Source: Monocercomonoides exilis
Taxonomy: Eukaryota > Preaxostyla > Oxymonadida > Polymastigidae
DNA: 64,000 nucleotides
NCBI GenBank assembly: GCA_001643675.2
Contig: LSRY02000001.1
Location: 2,470,501-2,534,500, forward strand
Direction of reading: 5' to 3'
Positions 24,299 through 36,739 of the stretch are shown in pieces. How positions within the stretch are numbered: position 1 is the stretch's first letter; every line of letters begins with the position of its first letter. The notes under the pieces are model-generated. The model was not told the origin of the DNA and did no database searches. It saw only the letters and a program-made list of their open reading frames with translations. The translations under genes and the position numbers were made by a program.

Positions 24299-24842
24299 TC
24301 TCCTCAGAAAAGCAAATGAATGGCCATTTATATAATTTATCAGATTCCTGGACTCTGAGAAGGCCACAAATGAAAAAATCTTTGAAATAAACAAGAACAA
24401 TTAAAAAAATGCAAACATCATAATTTTCATATGTTTTTTTGAATTGCGAATTTTCTTTTAAGATGCTTTTCATAAAAATCACCTTGCTTTATTCCATCAC
24501 CAATTCCCCACCGCAACTGTCTCGTGCCAACGCACAAAATAATATCGCCTATCCTGCAGAAAATATTCGCTAAATGATCTTTTAATCAAAGAAATTGTAT
24601 TCAAGTTCATGGATAATTATTTGATCAGTGAATCCATTACAAATAAAGAAAAATAAAAAAAGCATTGTTTCTTTTATAATTCTTTGTTAAAGATGGCAAT
24701 TCAGGAAAGAACGGTTTAAATGCATTTATTTTTATAACTGACTTGAGTTTTTATTTTCCATTTATTTCTTCTATCCTTACGAATGTGAATTCAATGTAAA
24801 TATCAATATGATGTCGTTTTCAAAATAAAATGTTTTATAAAA
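24299..24842. other. Intergenic DNA upstream of the intact ARM-like gene
   Basis: AT-rich, without genes. It presumably holds the promoter of the gene that starts at 24843; no recognisable element. Confidence 0.5.
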
Positions 24843-26319
24843 ATGAAGGAGACGGATAACACAATAAAGTTCAGTAGTATGCATTCGTTATTGCATTTGA
24901 ATTCATGTTTATTGCGATTCTTTCCTTTTTTATTGAAGAATTATTTTCAGAGCTTGAACATTGCAATGAAGATGAACAGAAACAGAAAATCCTTGAAGTG
25001 AATGAGATCATTGATAAAATGGACAGAGAAGAATTTATATCCGTTTTTTCAGAAAAACTGTTCAGTGAAATCAACACAATGATTGAGGAAAAGAAACTTT
25101 TTTGGGGAAATGCCATTCTGTTACTGAAGCATGTTGGATTTTGGAATATACTTAAAGCAATTTGGATTTGTGGCTTTGAAAAATCTTCGTTGATCAAAGG
25201 ATTTGAAAAGATGATTATTGAAGAAGAAAAGAAGAAAGAAGAAAAGGATGAAAATTATCTTGTTGACCTTTGCAAATGCTATCTTATGCATTTATCCTTA
25301 CAACCTTCGGAATTGTTTTCAATCTGTGTGCCCTGCCTGTTGAAATTTGCCTTGAAGAAAGAGGAAAGCAAAGAAACACAAAAAGAAGTGGAGATAACTT
25401 TGCTGGCTTTAAGCAATATTGATAATTATGTATGAGCATTTCTATTTCATTTTTGAAGTTATTTATTTATTTTTCTGATTTTAATTAGAAAATTGAAAAA
25501 GAGCTGTATTTGAATGAAATCAAAGAGATAATCCAATATCATCAGGAACATCACAATCTCACACAACTTGCATATCAATCTGTTTGGGAATTTTTAATAA
25601 ACAGGTTCTTCGATGATCACAGCTTGGAAGAAGTTATTGTAAATGAGTTTCATTTTATGAGAGAGGCAACAAGAGAACTGGAAGAATTGATAAAACAAAT
25701 AGATTGGAAGAGAAAAAAAGAGGAAAAAGGCGGAAAAGAAACGAATGTTCAACTTTTTTCGATGAGATGGATGCAAGTATTGTATTTTTATTTATTAGAA
25801 TGCACATTGTGGAATGAGGAATGCCTGGGGCTAATCAACAGCATTACAAGGCTGTTGAGAGTAACAAAAGACAATTACAGAAAAATTAGCAGGAAATGCA
25901 TTTGTCTGCTAAAAAATACGGCGAGAAGCAGAGCGGTGAAAGTTGATGACTTGCTGGAAGGAGGAGCCATCGATGATATTTTGGAGGGAATTCAGGAGCC
26001 AACGTTAAATGACGAAATGGTATTTCATAGCTTGGATTTTTTTACGAATATTTTTGAGAGATTGAAAAAAGAGGAGAATGATGAAATGGAAGAAGACGAA
26101 GACGAAATAGAAGAGGAGGATTATGAAAAGGAAGAAAAGGAGGATGATGAAAGTGAAAAAATGAAAAGAAAGGAAGCAAAAAGGAAAGTGCTTGAAAAGA
26201 TTGAAGAAGAGGGATATGAAGATACCATCACAAGCTTTCATGAAAATTTAGATTTTCTATGCAATGAATTTTATCCTCTTTTATCATTAAATGTTTCAGA
26301 TTATTTTGTGAAAATTTAA
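24843..26319 (+). CDS. ARM-like helical protein, intact copy (three exons)
   Basis: I place exons at 24843-24873, 24939-25429 and 25489-26319, with introns of 65 and 59 nt (gtagta...ttgaag, gtatga...aattag). The spliced frame is 1353 nt, or 450 residues, starting MKETDNTIKF. The tiny first exon is inferred from the conserved acceptor in front of LFSELEHCNEDEQ and from the same layout in the copy at 43.5 kb. The protein is almost wholly helical. A stretch in the second half (VDDLLEGGAIDDILEGIQ... LDFFTNIFERL) resembles an armadillo/HEAT repeat (GGA-helix-turn-helix). A Glu/Asp/Lys-rich loop follows before the conserved end LNVSDYF. No signal peptide or TM segment. The family is specific to this type of genome as far as I know; the function is unknown. 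Confidence 0.75.
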
Positions 26320-28069
26320 GGAAATGTTTAATTGCGCCAAACAATTTTATTCTTTTTTTCATTCGTTTCACACTTTGTCAAACGCTAAAACAACCTTTTT
26401 TTTTCTTTTTTTTATAGGTTTTTTGTTAAACAATAATTTTCAATGTTTTTTTAATGCGATTCAGCTTCAGTGTCTATTTTCAAATAAACAAAGAAATTTC
26501 CTGATCTTTCATATATGAATAATCTTTGCAACGTTGTTTTTTTCATTAAGCTGTTTTCAAAGATTGTGATTAATCGAATAATAATCATAAAAAGTTTGTT
26601 ATTGAAAATGGAAATTATCTTTTTTTTTAGTGGAAAAGCAAAGGAATGGATAAGAAAAGACAAATTTTAATTTGAAATATTTCTCATCAAATACGTCGAA
26701 ATATTTGGTTTTCTGAAATAGACAAAGATTTGATCCAAAAATTTCCAACACTTTTGTTATTATTAGTCTTGCATTCTAATGCATAAAAATATAAATAATC
26801 AAATAATTAAGAAAAATATATGAAAATATCATGTGGAACAGAATTCATAAAGCAAAATATTTTGCCCCATGTCTGAATTTGAAAACAGTTAAATGTTGTT
26901 TATTCAATTTTATCGTTTAATCCATCAAACTTTATCCTTTTGCCAATTGAAATACACAAGCCTATTTGAAGCGAGATTTTTTGTAGAGAAATGAAGTTTG
27001 ATGGATGTAAAGAAAAAAATGATCAAATAAGAAATAGTTTCATTTAACCCATATAATATTCTTTTGCGACTTTTCAAAAAGAATAACCCTTATGTTTTGC
27101 TATTGATTGTTCATTTTATCAGACACATAACAATCACAACAAAACAAAAATTTTGGCATCATGTTTTCGTCATATCGATTATCTATTATTTTGTTTCGTT
27201 TTGCAAGCTGCAATTGTTTTCTTATTTCAACATATTCCTTATTGAAACAATTTATTAATATATTTCCAAGAGGTATTTGTTTGTTTTCGATCTGCTTTTT
27301 TTGATTCTTTGAAAACAAAGAATAAATTTTATTTATTCAGAAACTGAAGAATCTGACACAAAAAAAACCTTTCATATGGGACGAAATTTTTAGATTTGTG
27401 AATACTGTTCCATTTAAGGCTTTCAAAGATTTCTCTCAACTATATTATATTTGTTCATTTTTTCCCCATGAAAATGGAAAAATAATTATCAAAAATATGC
27501 AGAAAAAGTTTGGAACAAATCATTGCTTTTTTCATAAATGAAAGAATTTTGTCCCAAATAAATAAAGCTAAAAAAGCAGAAAGAAAATTTCTGTTGTTCA
27601 ATAAAATTTCACACAAAATGCAAAAAGAATTGAAAAGATAAACACTGATGTTCGAAACATGTTTGTTTTAGCGGTATTTTTCTATTGAAAGCTTGTGGGA
27701 AAAAATGTTTGGAGAAATTTACATTAACGTTTTCAGAAACGTTTCTCCAGATTTTTGAATGATGTAAACAATACAATAACAGAATAATATAATACTTTCA
27801 TAACTTGCAAGACTTGTTATTTTATCTCAAAGATGATGCACTGAAATAAAAATAAATATTAAATTTTAAAATATGCCAAACAACAAATTCTTTCAATCCC
27901 ACAAATTTCTCTGCCACATATGAATGCTCTCCCATCAAAAAAAGTTGAAATATGAGATTTGAATATCATTATACGAATACTCAATTCTCATTTGAAAATT
28001 AAAATGGAGGGGAAAAAAAAAAAAAATTAAAATTAAAATTAAAATATTAAATCGTCTGAAAAATAAATT
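26320..28069. other. AT-rich intergenic DNA
   Basis: No gene is seen. It contains the second TGGGACA element (27377-27557) and a copy of the CAAAATATTTTGCCCCAT sequence (about 26853-26873) also present near position 107. 27990-28060 is a simple AAATT-like tract. Confidence 0.55.
27377..27557. mobile_element. Small TIR element (MITE-like), TGGGACA ends, copy 2
   Basis: A 181 bp relative of 5970-6148. It begins TGGGACGAAATTTTTAGATT and ends AAAGAATTTTGTCCCA, with the same internal pair TGTTCCATTT / GTTTGGAACAAAT. The centre is diverged, so the two copies are old. Non-coding. Confidence 0.6.
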
Positions 28070-28672
28070 TTATTCTCCCATCACCCAAGATTCTTCTCTA
28101 ACTGCTTCGCGCTTCTCCTCATCCAACGCAAATTTGTTCAGCCGAAGCGAGTCAAACGCAATCTTCAGGTTTAACCATTATTTAATAAATAATGAAATAG
28201 AATGAAAATTAAATTAAATTAAATTAAATAAAAAATAATTCTTAAAATTTTTAAGAAATAATTGAATCATACAATCAAAAAAGTATGTTGCGATTCTTCT
28301 TCTTTTTTCTCTTTCTCTTTTCCTTTTCGTTTTCCCTCTCTTTCTTCTTCTTCCTCTTCTTCTTCCTCATTTTCCTTCTCCTTTACTTCTTTCTCTTTCT
28401 CTTTCTCTTTCTCTTTCTCTTTCTCTTTCTCCTTCTCCTTCTTCTCCTTCTTCTCTTCTTTCTTCTCTTCTTTCTTCTTCTTCTCCTTCGCAAACACAGC
28501 AATTGATGCTGTTTTCAATGCATTTTGGTCATCAAACATGTTTTTGTGCAGTTGGATGATCGAATCTTTCACTGGAGCATATTCTTTGATTGAAGGAGGA
28601 GGAGGAGGAGGAGGAGGAGGAGAAGAAGAAGAAGAAGAAGAAGAAGAAGAAGAAGAAGAAGAAGAAGAAGAA

Positions 28673-28704
<32 letters not shown>

Positions 28705-29564
28705 AGAAGAGGAAGAGGAAGAAGAAGATAAAGAAAGTTTTTCTTCTTTTTCTTTTTCCTTTTCTTCTTCTTCTCCTTCTCCTTTTATTAATTCTTCTTC
28801 TTCTTCTTCTTTGTTCATCCAATCAAATTGAGGAAGTTTCCACACATGAACAGTCTTTGTGGAGCCTGTGGCAGCCAAAAGAGAAGAACTTGGTGAAAAA
28901 GCAAGTGCTGATTAGAAGAAGAAAAAGAAGAAGAAGAAGAAAGAGAAAGAGAAGAGGAAAAAGAAAGAGAGGAAGAAGAAAAGAGAAGAAAAGAAATAGA
29001 AGAGAGAAAGGAAGAAGAAAGAGAAGAAAGAGAAGAAAGTGGAGAAAGTGGAGAAAGAGGAGAAAGAGGAGAAAGAGAAGAAATAAATAAATAAATAAAA
29101 ACAAATAAAAAAGAAAATAAAGCAAACAATAAATATCTGAGCCAGTAGCGAATAAAGTCGATTTTTTTGTCCTCCACAAGATGACAGCACGAGAAGCAGA
29201 AGGAAGAGAAAAGATACATACACTTAATCCCTTTTAGATGAAGAGAAAGAAGAAGAAGAGAAAGAGAAGAAAATAAATAAATAAATAAATAAAAGAAGAA
29301 GAAAAAGAAGAAGAGGAAGAAGAAGATGATGATGAAGAGAAAGAAGAGAAGAAAGAGAAAGAGAAAGAGAAGAGGAAAAAGAAAGAGAGGAAAAAGAAAA
29401 GAGAAGAAAAGAAATAGAAGAGAAAGAACAAAAAGATAAGAGAAAGAGAAATAATAATAATAATAATCAAAGAAAAAATATGCAAAAAATAAATAAATAT
29501 AAAGCAATTAATACCATAATCTTAATAACACTATCATAAAAAATTCTCTTTCTATTTCTCTTTC

Positions 29565-29630
<66 letters not shown>

Positions 29631-30918
29631 TCCCCCTCCCCCACACACATTATAAGCAGCAGCAGCAACTAACTTCCCATCCAATGAAACAGCAACCGTT
29701 CTGACTCCTGGTTCATCTAACACTCCAATCCTCACATATTCTCTTATTTTCTTTTTTTCTTCTCTTTCTCTTTCTCTTTCTCTTTCTCTTTCTCTTTCTC
29801 TTTCTCTTTCTCTTTCTTCTTCTTCTTCTTTCTCTTCTTTTTCTTTCTCTTCTTTTTTATTCTTTTTTAATTCGTTGTTTTCCTTTTTCCGGCCGAATAA
29901 ACCAGTTTTGGGTGTTTGAGGATGGACAATAGAGTAAATGTTGAAGGTTGGGGGAACTAAATAAATAGATAAACAAAAATAAAAACAAAAATAAAAATTA
30001 TATAAATAAAAATTTTTGTTAAAATATTATTAAATATTAAATTGTTTAGAAAAAATGAAAAAAATTCTTGATAAACACATTCCCAAAAAGAAATAAAAGA
30101 AAAATTGAAAATATGTGTATAATATATTTTTTAAAATATGCTTAAAATTCTCTTTCATTGCTAAAACCTTCACCGCATGGTTGAGCAAAAGGTGACTGAT
30201 CCGAAATATCAACAGTAGCAATTTCTCCTTTTCCGCTGGATTGAATTGGGAAAATAAGATAATTCAACGAACAACTTGGGCTTATATCCGCATCTGTACA
30301 GAATGGTGTGAGGGCAACATTTCGATTCGTAAACTGAACAGGTTTCAATTTTCCATCCGGTTCTGAAGGAAGAAAATGGAAAATAACAAAATTAGAATTA
30401 GAATGAAATGAAATATGAATATTAACAAACTTGCATGTATTATGCAAAGATATTTTCCTTGCATATTAAATATATGAATCATTTCTTTAAAGACAATGAC
30501 AATTCTTTGAAAATTTCAGATAAAATAGAAATTGACAATTACAATAAAAATTTAACCTTGTTTTGTTGAAAAGCACATTGACAGGAGCTTCAGGAAGAAG
30601 GATACGCATTGCCTCTTGCTGTTTCACAATGTGAAATATTGAAAAGTAAAATTTTTCATTTTCCTTATCTTCCCACCCAAAGCCAATTAAGGCAGACGCC
30701 ATATATTGACGACAGCAAATAATGTTACCTGGAGCTTGAACTGTTAATTCAATATTCATAGCAGAAAAATTAATGATGAAAAAATTTGCTATCAAACTGT
30801 TCCCAAGTCGTGAACGTGAATTTGTATCAAATAATTCTATCTTATCTCCTTTTGCAATAAGATAAGTTGTTCCAAATTGATTAAACGAAAAGATAACGTT
30901 AGATGATTCTTTTTCCAT
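28070..30918 (-). CDS. PROPPIN beta-propeller (Atg18/WIPI-like), seven exons
   Basis: A seven-bladed phosphoinositide-binding propeller of the autophagy family. Exons (minus): 30918-30557, 30504-30431, 30362-30168, 29956-29649, 29230-29128, 28907-28273 and 28162-28070. All introns are GT-AG, and the sum is exactly 1770 nt (589 residues). Family landmarks appear in order: FSFNQFGTTYLIAKGD at the start, APVNVLFNKTRIVIVFKEMI, SCSLNYLIFPIQSSGKGEIA, GVRTVAVSLDGKLVAAAAYN, IYSLAFSPSSSLLAATGS then TKTVHVWKL, and a tail ending EESWVMGE. The FRRG/LRRG lipid-binding motif is replaced by LWRT (about residues 331-334). Large Glu/Arg, Ser, Pro and Lys/Glu inserts occupy loops in exons 4 and 6, and introns 4 and 5 are low-complexity. 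The start is the first ATG (MEKESSNV). Confidence 0.85.
28602..28735. repeat. (GGA)n and (GAA)n triplet tract inside PROPPIN exon 6
   Basis: GGA units pass into about 38 GAA/GAG triplets. On the coding (minus) strand these give poly-Pro then poly-Ser. The period of three preserves the reading frame. Confidence 0.85.
29560..29630. repeat. (TTTC)n/(CT)n microsatellite at the 5' end of PROPPIN intron 4
   Basis: A tetranucleotide and dinucleotide repeat lies directly downstream of the exon 4 donor (gtgtgtgggg). Its period is not a multiple of three, as expected for an intron. Confidence 0.8.
29758..29830. repeat. (CTCTTT)n hexamer repeat coding for Glu/Arg in PROPPIN exon 4
   Basis: About ten hexamer units on the + strand read as alternating Glu-Arg on the minus strand. 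The exon totals 308 nt and stays in frame across the repeat. Confidence 0.8.
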
Positions 30919-31647
30919 TGAAAAATCTTCTTTAGGGTGTTTGATCAAATCAAAATGAGTCTTTTGTAAGAAACATTTTTCTTATCCAAAAATTGTTTAC
31001 GAAATTTGAAATAATTATTATTTGTATGCATTTCATTCGATTTGGAATAAAAAAATCTAACAAAATAAAATACACAATTCAAGTTTCAAGTACCAATTCA
31101 TATAAAAATAAGGATAACGAAGGTCAAACAATGTAACAGGAAAAATGGAAGTGTATAAAAAATGGCGGTGAATTCAATGTGTATGAAGATGGGACCAGCA
31201 AACGGAAATTAAAAACAATTAGAGGAAAAAAAAATAAGATATATAAAAAAATAAAAATTAAAAATTCATAAAATAAAAAAATTAAAAAAATAACCTTAAT
31301 TGTCAATTACGTTCTCTTTAAAACACGCAAAAAAAATTAATTGGGAGGAAACGCTTCAAGTCAAATCGAATGAAACAAAATTATTTAAATTCTATTAATT
31401 TATTTTTGAAATTTAATTTTTGTCTTTTGGAAAAAAATATATAAAAAATGAAAAAAATAAAAATGAAAATTCATAAAAAAATCATAAATAAAATAAAAAA
31501 AAAACATAAATTGCCATTCTCCTAAAGCACATCAAACACACATTTGTGGCATTTCATTCAAACATATTTTTATCTTCACTTCCTTCTTCTTCCCCTCTTC
31601 CATTCTTCCCCTCTTCTCCTTCTCTCTCTCTTCCTTTCTCTTTCTCT
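30919..31647. other. Intergenic DNA between two minus-strand genes
   Basis: AT-rich. It holds the upstream region of the PROPPIN gene and the 3' flank of the SH3-dehydrogenase gene. No coding sequence is supported. Confidence 0.55.
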
Positions 31648-34600
31648 CTATCTTTCATACTTCCACCCATTCTCCCCGTGATACACCATCATCTTCGTCA
31701 TGCCCCCATCCACAGTTATCTCTTCTCCTGTCATAAACGATGCCCCTTCACTCAACAGAAACATGACAACATTTGCTACGTCTTCACACCTCCCAACTCT
31801 TCCAATAGGATGCTGGAGATGGTCTGAAAGAGACGTGGCAGGGAAAAGAGCGGAAGATGGAGAAGGAGAAGAAGAAGAAGATTTGTTCTTCTTCTCTTTC
31901 TCTTTCTCTTTCTCTCCTTCCTTTCCTTCTCCCTCTTCCTCTTCTTCTTCCTCTCTCCCTCTCTGATACGCCCCCGTCTCAATCCAACCAGGAGCAATAG
32001 CATTCACTCTAATTTTGGGTCCTAAGGAAATGGCTAAAGAGCGTGTGAGGGAGGAAATGCCGCCTTTGGAGGCAGTATAAGCTTCTGTGTCTGGCTGGGA
32101 CATCACACTGCGTGTGGAGGAAATGTTAATAATGCAGCCACAGGAAGAAGGGAAAGAAAACGGAAAAGAATGAAAAGAGGAAGAGGAAGAGGAAGAGGAA
32201 GAGGAAGAGGAAGAGGGAAAAGAGGAGGAGGAGAAAGAACAATAAGGATTAATGTGTTGATTTTGATTAAATGATTTTGATTTATTGCATTTCCCTTTTT
32301 CTCCTTCTCTTTCTCTTTCTTCTTCTTCTCCTTCTTCCTCTTCCTCTTCTTCTTCTTCTTCCTCTTCATCCTCCCCAAACAAAGGCAGCAACAACATACT
32401 TAAATAATACGGAGCCAAAATTCCTAATTTTAAAGATTTTTCAAATTGAGCATAAGAACAATTAGACAAAATACCACTTCCTTCTTCTTTGGAAGGAAAA
32501 TACATAGCATTGTTTATAAGAGCATAGATGTGGTGGGATTGGAGAGGAGGAGGAAGAGAGGAAGGGGAGGAAGAAGAGGAAAGAGAAGAAGAAGAAGATG
32601 ATGATGATGACGATGCTTTAGTTTCTTTTTCTTTATTTTCTTCTTTATTTTCTTTATTTTCTTCTTTGTTTTCTTTCTTCTCTTCTTTCTCTTCTTCCTT
32701 CTCTTCTTCCTTCTTTTCTTTCCTCTTCTTCATCTTCTTTCCTATACTCAATCTGTCTTCTATAATCTTTACAAATCTTTCTAAATCTTCTTGTTTCGAG
32801 GCATCTCCTTCTACAAATATCAAATGAGGAATATAAACTTCTTCTTCTTTTACTTCTTCTTTATTTTCTTTTTCTTTCTTTATTTCCTTTATTTCTTCTT
32901 TATCTTTTAATTCTTTAATTTCTTCCTTTAATTCTTCTTTCTTTTCCTCTTCTTCTTCTTCTTTATTTATTTCTTTTTCTTTCATTTCTTCTTTATTTTC
33001 TTTTTCTTTTTCTTCTTTCACCTCTTCTTCTTTCGTCTTTTCGTCTTTATTTTCTTCTTCTTTAATATCTTCTTGTTTTTCTTCTTTATTTTCTTTATTT
33101 TCCTCTTTTATTTCTTCTTCTTTCACATTTTCTTCTTTCTTTTCTTCTTCTTTTCCTTTCTCTTCTTCTTTTATTTCCTCTTTTCCTTCTTCTTTCTCTT
33201 TCTCTTCTTCTTTATTTTCTTCTTTATTTTCGTTTTCTTCTTTATTTTCCATCTTTTCTTCTTCTTCTTCTTTCTTCTTCTCTTCTTCAATTTCTTCTTT
33301 CTCTTTTGTTTCTTCTTCTTCTTTCTCTTCTTCTTTTCCTTCTTCCTTCTCATTTTCAACTTTTTCTTTCGTTTCTTCTTCCCTTTTCTCTTCTTCTTCC
33401 TTCTTTTCAATAACTTTTTCTTCTTTATCTTCCTTCTTCTCTTTCACTTCTTCTTCATTTTCTTCCTCAATCTTCTCTCTCTTTCTTCTTCTCTCTCTTT
33501 CTTCTTCCCATTCTTTTTCCATTTTTTCCCCTCCTTTTTGATCCACATCCATAACAAATATATCTGCCCCTGCTGTTAACATCATTTCTACACAGCATCT
33601 TCCGATCCCATTTACCCCTCCCGTAATTACACATATTTTGCCTTCCAAATTAGGAAGCGGAAAACGCACTGAATTTTTTTTGGGTTTTGGTTTGAAACCT
33701 GTTAATTTGGATTGTTTTTGGGATTTTCCAACTAATTTTAAGTCTTCCTTATTTTCTCCAATTAATTTTGAATTAATTTCAAAATTTTTATTATTTTTAT
33801 TATTTTCCTCAATTTTCATTGGATTGGATGTGATCGGACCCTCAAAATATTTTTTAGGGGTTTGATCATCTTTTGGATTAAATTCTTTGAAGGAAGGAGG
33901 AGGAAGATGAGAAGAAGAAGAAGAAGATGTTGTTGTTGTTGAATATGGATGAGGATAAGAAGAAGAAGGAGGAGGATATGAAGGATATGAAGAAGAGGGG
34001 CATGAAGAAGGATTAGGATAAGCACAAGCAACAGAATTAATTGTGGGAAATGTTACCGGTAAATTAGATGGATATGAAGTGGGAGAAGAAGAAGAAGAAT
34101 AAGAATTAACAGAAGGATTTATTTGATTTAATTGATTTAATGGGTTTGTTTGTTTTCCCATCATCGTCATTGGATAAGGATATTGCATAGATTGCACAGA
34201 TTGTGGTTGAATTGGATATATTCCTTGTGTTTGCATAGAAGAAGAAGGAGAAGAAGAAGGATTTATAGAAGGATTATTAGAAAATTGAGTATTAACAGCC
34301 ATTTTCCCTGTATCTTGGTGAGGAAAAGAAGAAGAAGAAGAAGGAAGAGGAAGAGGATATTGAGAAAGAGGTTGAATTGGAGGTTGAGAAGAAGGATATT
34401 GCGGTTGAATTTGTGGTTGTAATTGTGGTTGGATATTAGAAGGAATATAAGATTGAGGCTGAATTTGAGGTTGAGGCTGAAGATTTGACTGTATTTGAGG
34501 TTGAATTTGAGAAGATGGGTATTGAGATTGTGATTGAGGTTGAGGTTGAGGTTGAATTGGAGGTTGAAGATTAGATTGATATTGAGGCTGAATTTGTGGT

Positions 34601-35759
34601 TGAGAAGGAGGATATTGAGAAGGAATATTAGATTGTGGTTGTGGTTGTGGTTGCAATTGCAATTGAATTTGATTTTGATTTTGTGGTTGATTTTGATTTT
34701 GCCCTTGTTTCATCATCATCGTCGTCTTCTTCTTTTTGGCTGAAGAAGAAGAAGAAGAAGAAATATTCTCTTCTAATTGCTGATTTTCTTCTCCTTCTTG
34801 CCTCATCATGGAGTTAGATTCAATACTTTTTCCTCTTTCTCTTTCTTCTTCTTCTCTCTCTCTTTCTCTTCTTTCTCCTTCTCTTTCTCTTTGTTGTATC
34901 TCAATAGAATTTTCACTTGTTTTCCCTTCAGAATGGCTACGATGTGTTTTTCCTGCTTGTTCTGGTGAAGAAGAAGAAGAATTTATTGCGATTGGATGAC
35001 CGCTTTTTTCATTTCCCTCTGAAGCACGTGAATTTTCAGAGCTTGTCTGTGAAGTGCCTTGATCTGAAAGTGGAATTAGTTTCATAATGTTCGATGGACA
35101 ATAGCCCCGTTTCCCGTCTAATTCGCATTCCCACCACGCTGCATCCCTCTTAAAAACCTTAACAACATCCTTTTTGTGAATCGTTAAACAACGCTTATTC
35201 TTCACTTGCCCATCGTAATCCGCAAGGACAACAGCGAATTCTACAGGCCCATCATGTGCATGACTTTTCGATGAATGATGATGAGATGAATGATCTGCCT
35301 TCGATTTGTGATTTGAAGCTTGCTTCGATTCTGGAACTGAAGAAATTTGAGTTTGAGGCTCAGATGAAGATTGATATGTGAACCCGGGGTGATCGGCATT
35401 GTATCCAATCTCTTGTGGTTGAGGCCGCTTAAAAGATTGCTGTTGTTGCTGTGTTTGAGAAGCTGAATGGATTTCACTGAGTGATCGAAGATATTTCATT
35501 GGTAAATAACCTAAAACATAAGATAATAAATTAAATGCTTGCTGACATATTTATAATACCCTTTTCTCCAGTAGGCTTTATGCAATAAGCCCATCCAGGT
35601 GCAGCCTCCTTCACAAATTGCACTTTTTCACCTTTCGCGCCATTCAAATACTTTTTCTGTAAAAAGTTAATTGGATCGTTAAAATTGAAAATATTCTTAA
35701 AATGGTGCACTACATACGCTAGTTGCAACAAATTCAGCAAGCACAACATGAGTCTCCAT
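31648..35759 (-). CDS. Double-SH3 / short-chain dehydrogenase fusion, three exons
   Basis: Exons (minus) are 35759-35718, 35656-35560 and 35510-31648; introns are 61 and 49 nt. The spliced product is 1333 residues. SH3-1 (about 4-55) is completed only by splicing: [14 protein letters not shown], then [17 protein letters not shown], then [10 protein letters not shown]3-2 (about 136-190) reads [32 protein letters not shown] Gln/Pro-rich linker of some 430 residues follows. The C-terminal SDR domain has the Rossmann motif [10 protein letters not shown] (about 670), NNA, the catalytic Ser in [13 protein letters not shown] (about 1190) and the end TVDGGM, as in FabG-like NAD(P)H reductases. Four loops carry Glu/Lys- or Ser-rich inserts, one near 270 residues. 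Substrate unknown; SH3 domains suggest scaffolded enzyme recruitment (inference). Confidence 0.85.
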
Positions 35760-36739
35760 CGAAATATTGCAACAATTCTTTAAGATATAAACAATGGTCT
35801 AATTGAGCATTTTCCATAATAAATTTTTTGTTCAAATTATTAATTCATTTTTCATAATATCATCAAAATTGAAGTTATGAAAATTGTTTCAAATATTTGA
35901 AACTGTATTTTCATTAACGATATTTTACACTTCCTGTTTTTGAGTTATAGACAATTCAAAGTTCAAAACACATTTTAATATCCACAAAATGTTTATCCAA
36001 AACTCAAAAAACATAAATAGTTATTGTAAACAAACAATAAATTGATAAGAAAATGATTTGAGTGGAAGAAGGTATACCTCTATTTAATTCACAGCATTTT
36101 CTGTTCAATTTCTTTTTTTAAAAAAATTTTTTTTTGGAAATAATTAAGATAATTGATTATTTTTGCAAGCCTTGTCAGAATAGTGCCGGAAAAAAAAAAG
36201 AAAAATCAAATCAAAACAAATCAAATAAAATCAACCAAAAGGTGTTCACAATCACCTCATAATACTGTTTGCACATTTTCATCTGAAGTTGTTCTGATAT
36301 GCTCTTAATCCACAATGTGAAACATATTCAAATTTGATTGTTCTGAGTCTTCTAAAATCAATTATTGCAACAACGATGACGGATAAAATGAAGATATTGT
36401 GATGGAAGATAACATTGAAAGCGAAGATGAAGAAGAAGAAGAATGCGGAGAAGCATTTGGCGAATCCTGCGTTGCTGAAAAATGGCATTTCTGCTGTTAA
36501 TCGTGGTCCTCCCATTCTCTCCTTCTCTTTCCTTTTTGATTTATTTATTTTAATTTTAATTTTAATTTTATTTATTATTTTTTATTTTTTAATTTTAATT
36601 TTTTATTTTCCTGATTTTTCAGATGCAATTCCCGAAAAGTTAGATATAGAAAAGCGCTTTTGATTTGAACATTTACAAAATAATCAGAAATATTCAAAGG
36701 AAAACAATTATTATATCTTTCGTTAACAAAAGAAATCAC
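35760..36739. other. AT-rich intergenic DNA with a small coding-like scrap
   Basis: Upstream region of the SH3-dehydrogenase gene. On the + strand 36402-36510 reads MEDNIESEDEEEEECGEAF in an open frame of about 30 codons. I regard it as debris. 36537-36620 is a TTTTAAT-type simple repeat. Confidence 0.45.

Noticed and set aside
28262-28831. Plus-strand Ser/Phe/Glu-rich frame across the microsatellite
   Set aside because: It is the antisense of PROPPIN exon 6, and its composition is that of the repeat.
33073-33579. Plus-strand Phe/Leu-rich membrane-like protein
   Set aside because: It is the antisense of the Glu/Lys insert of the SH3-dehydrogenase gene.
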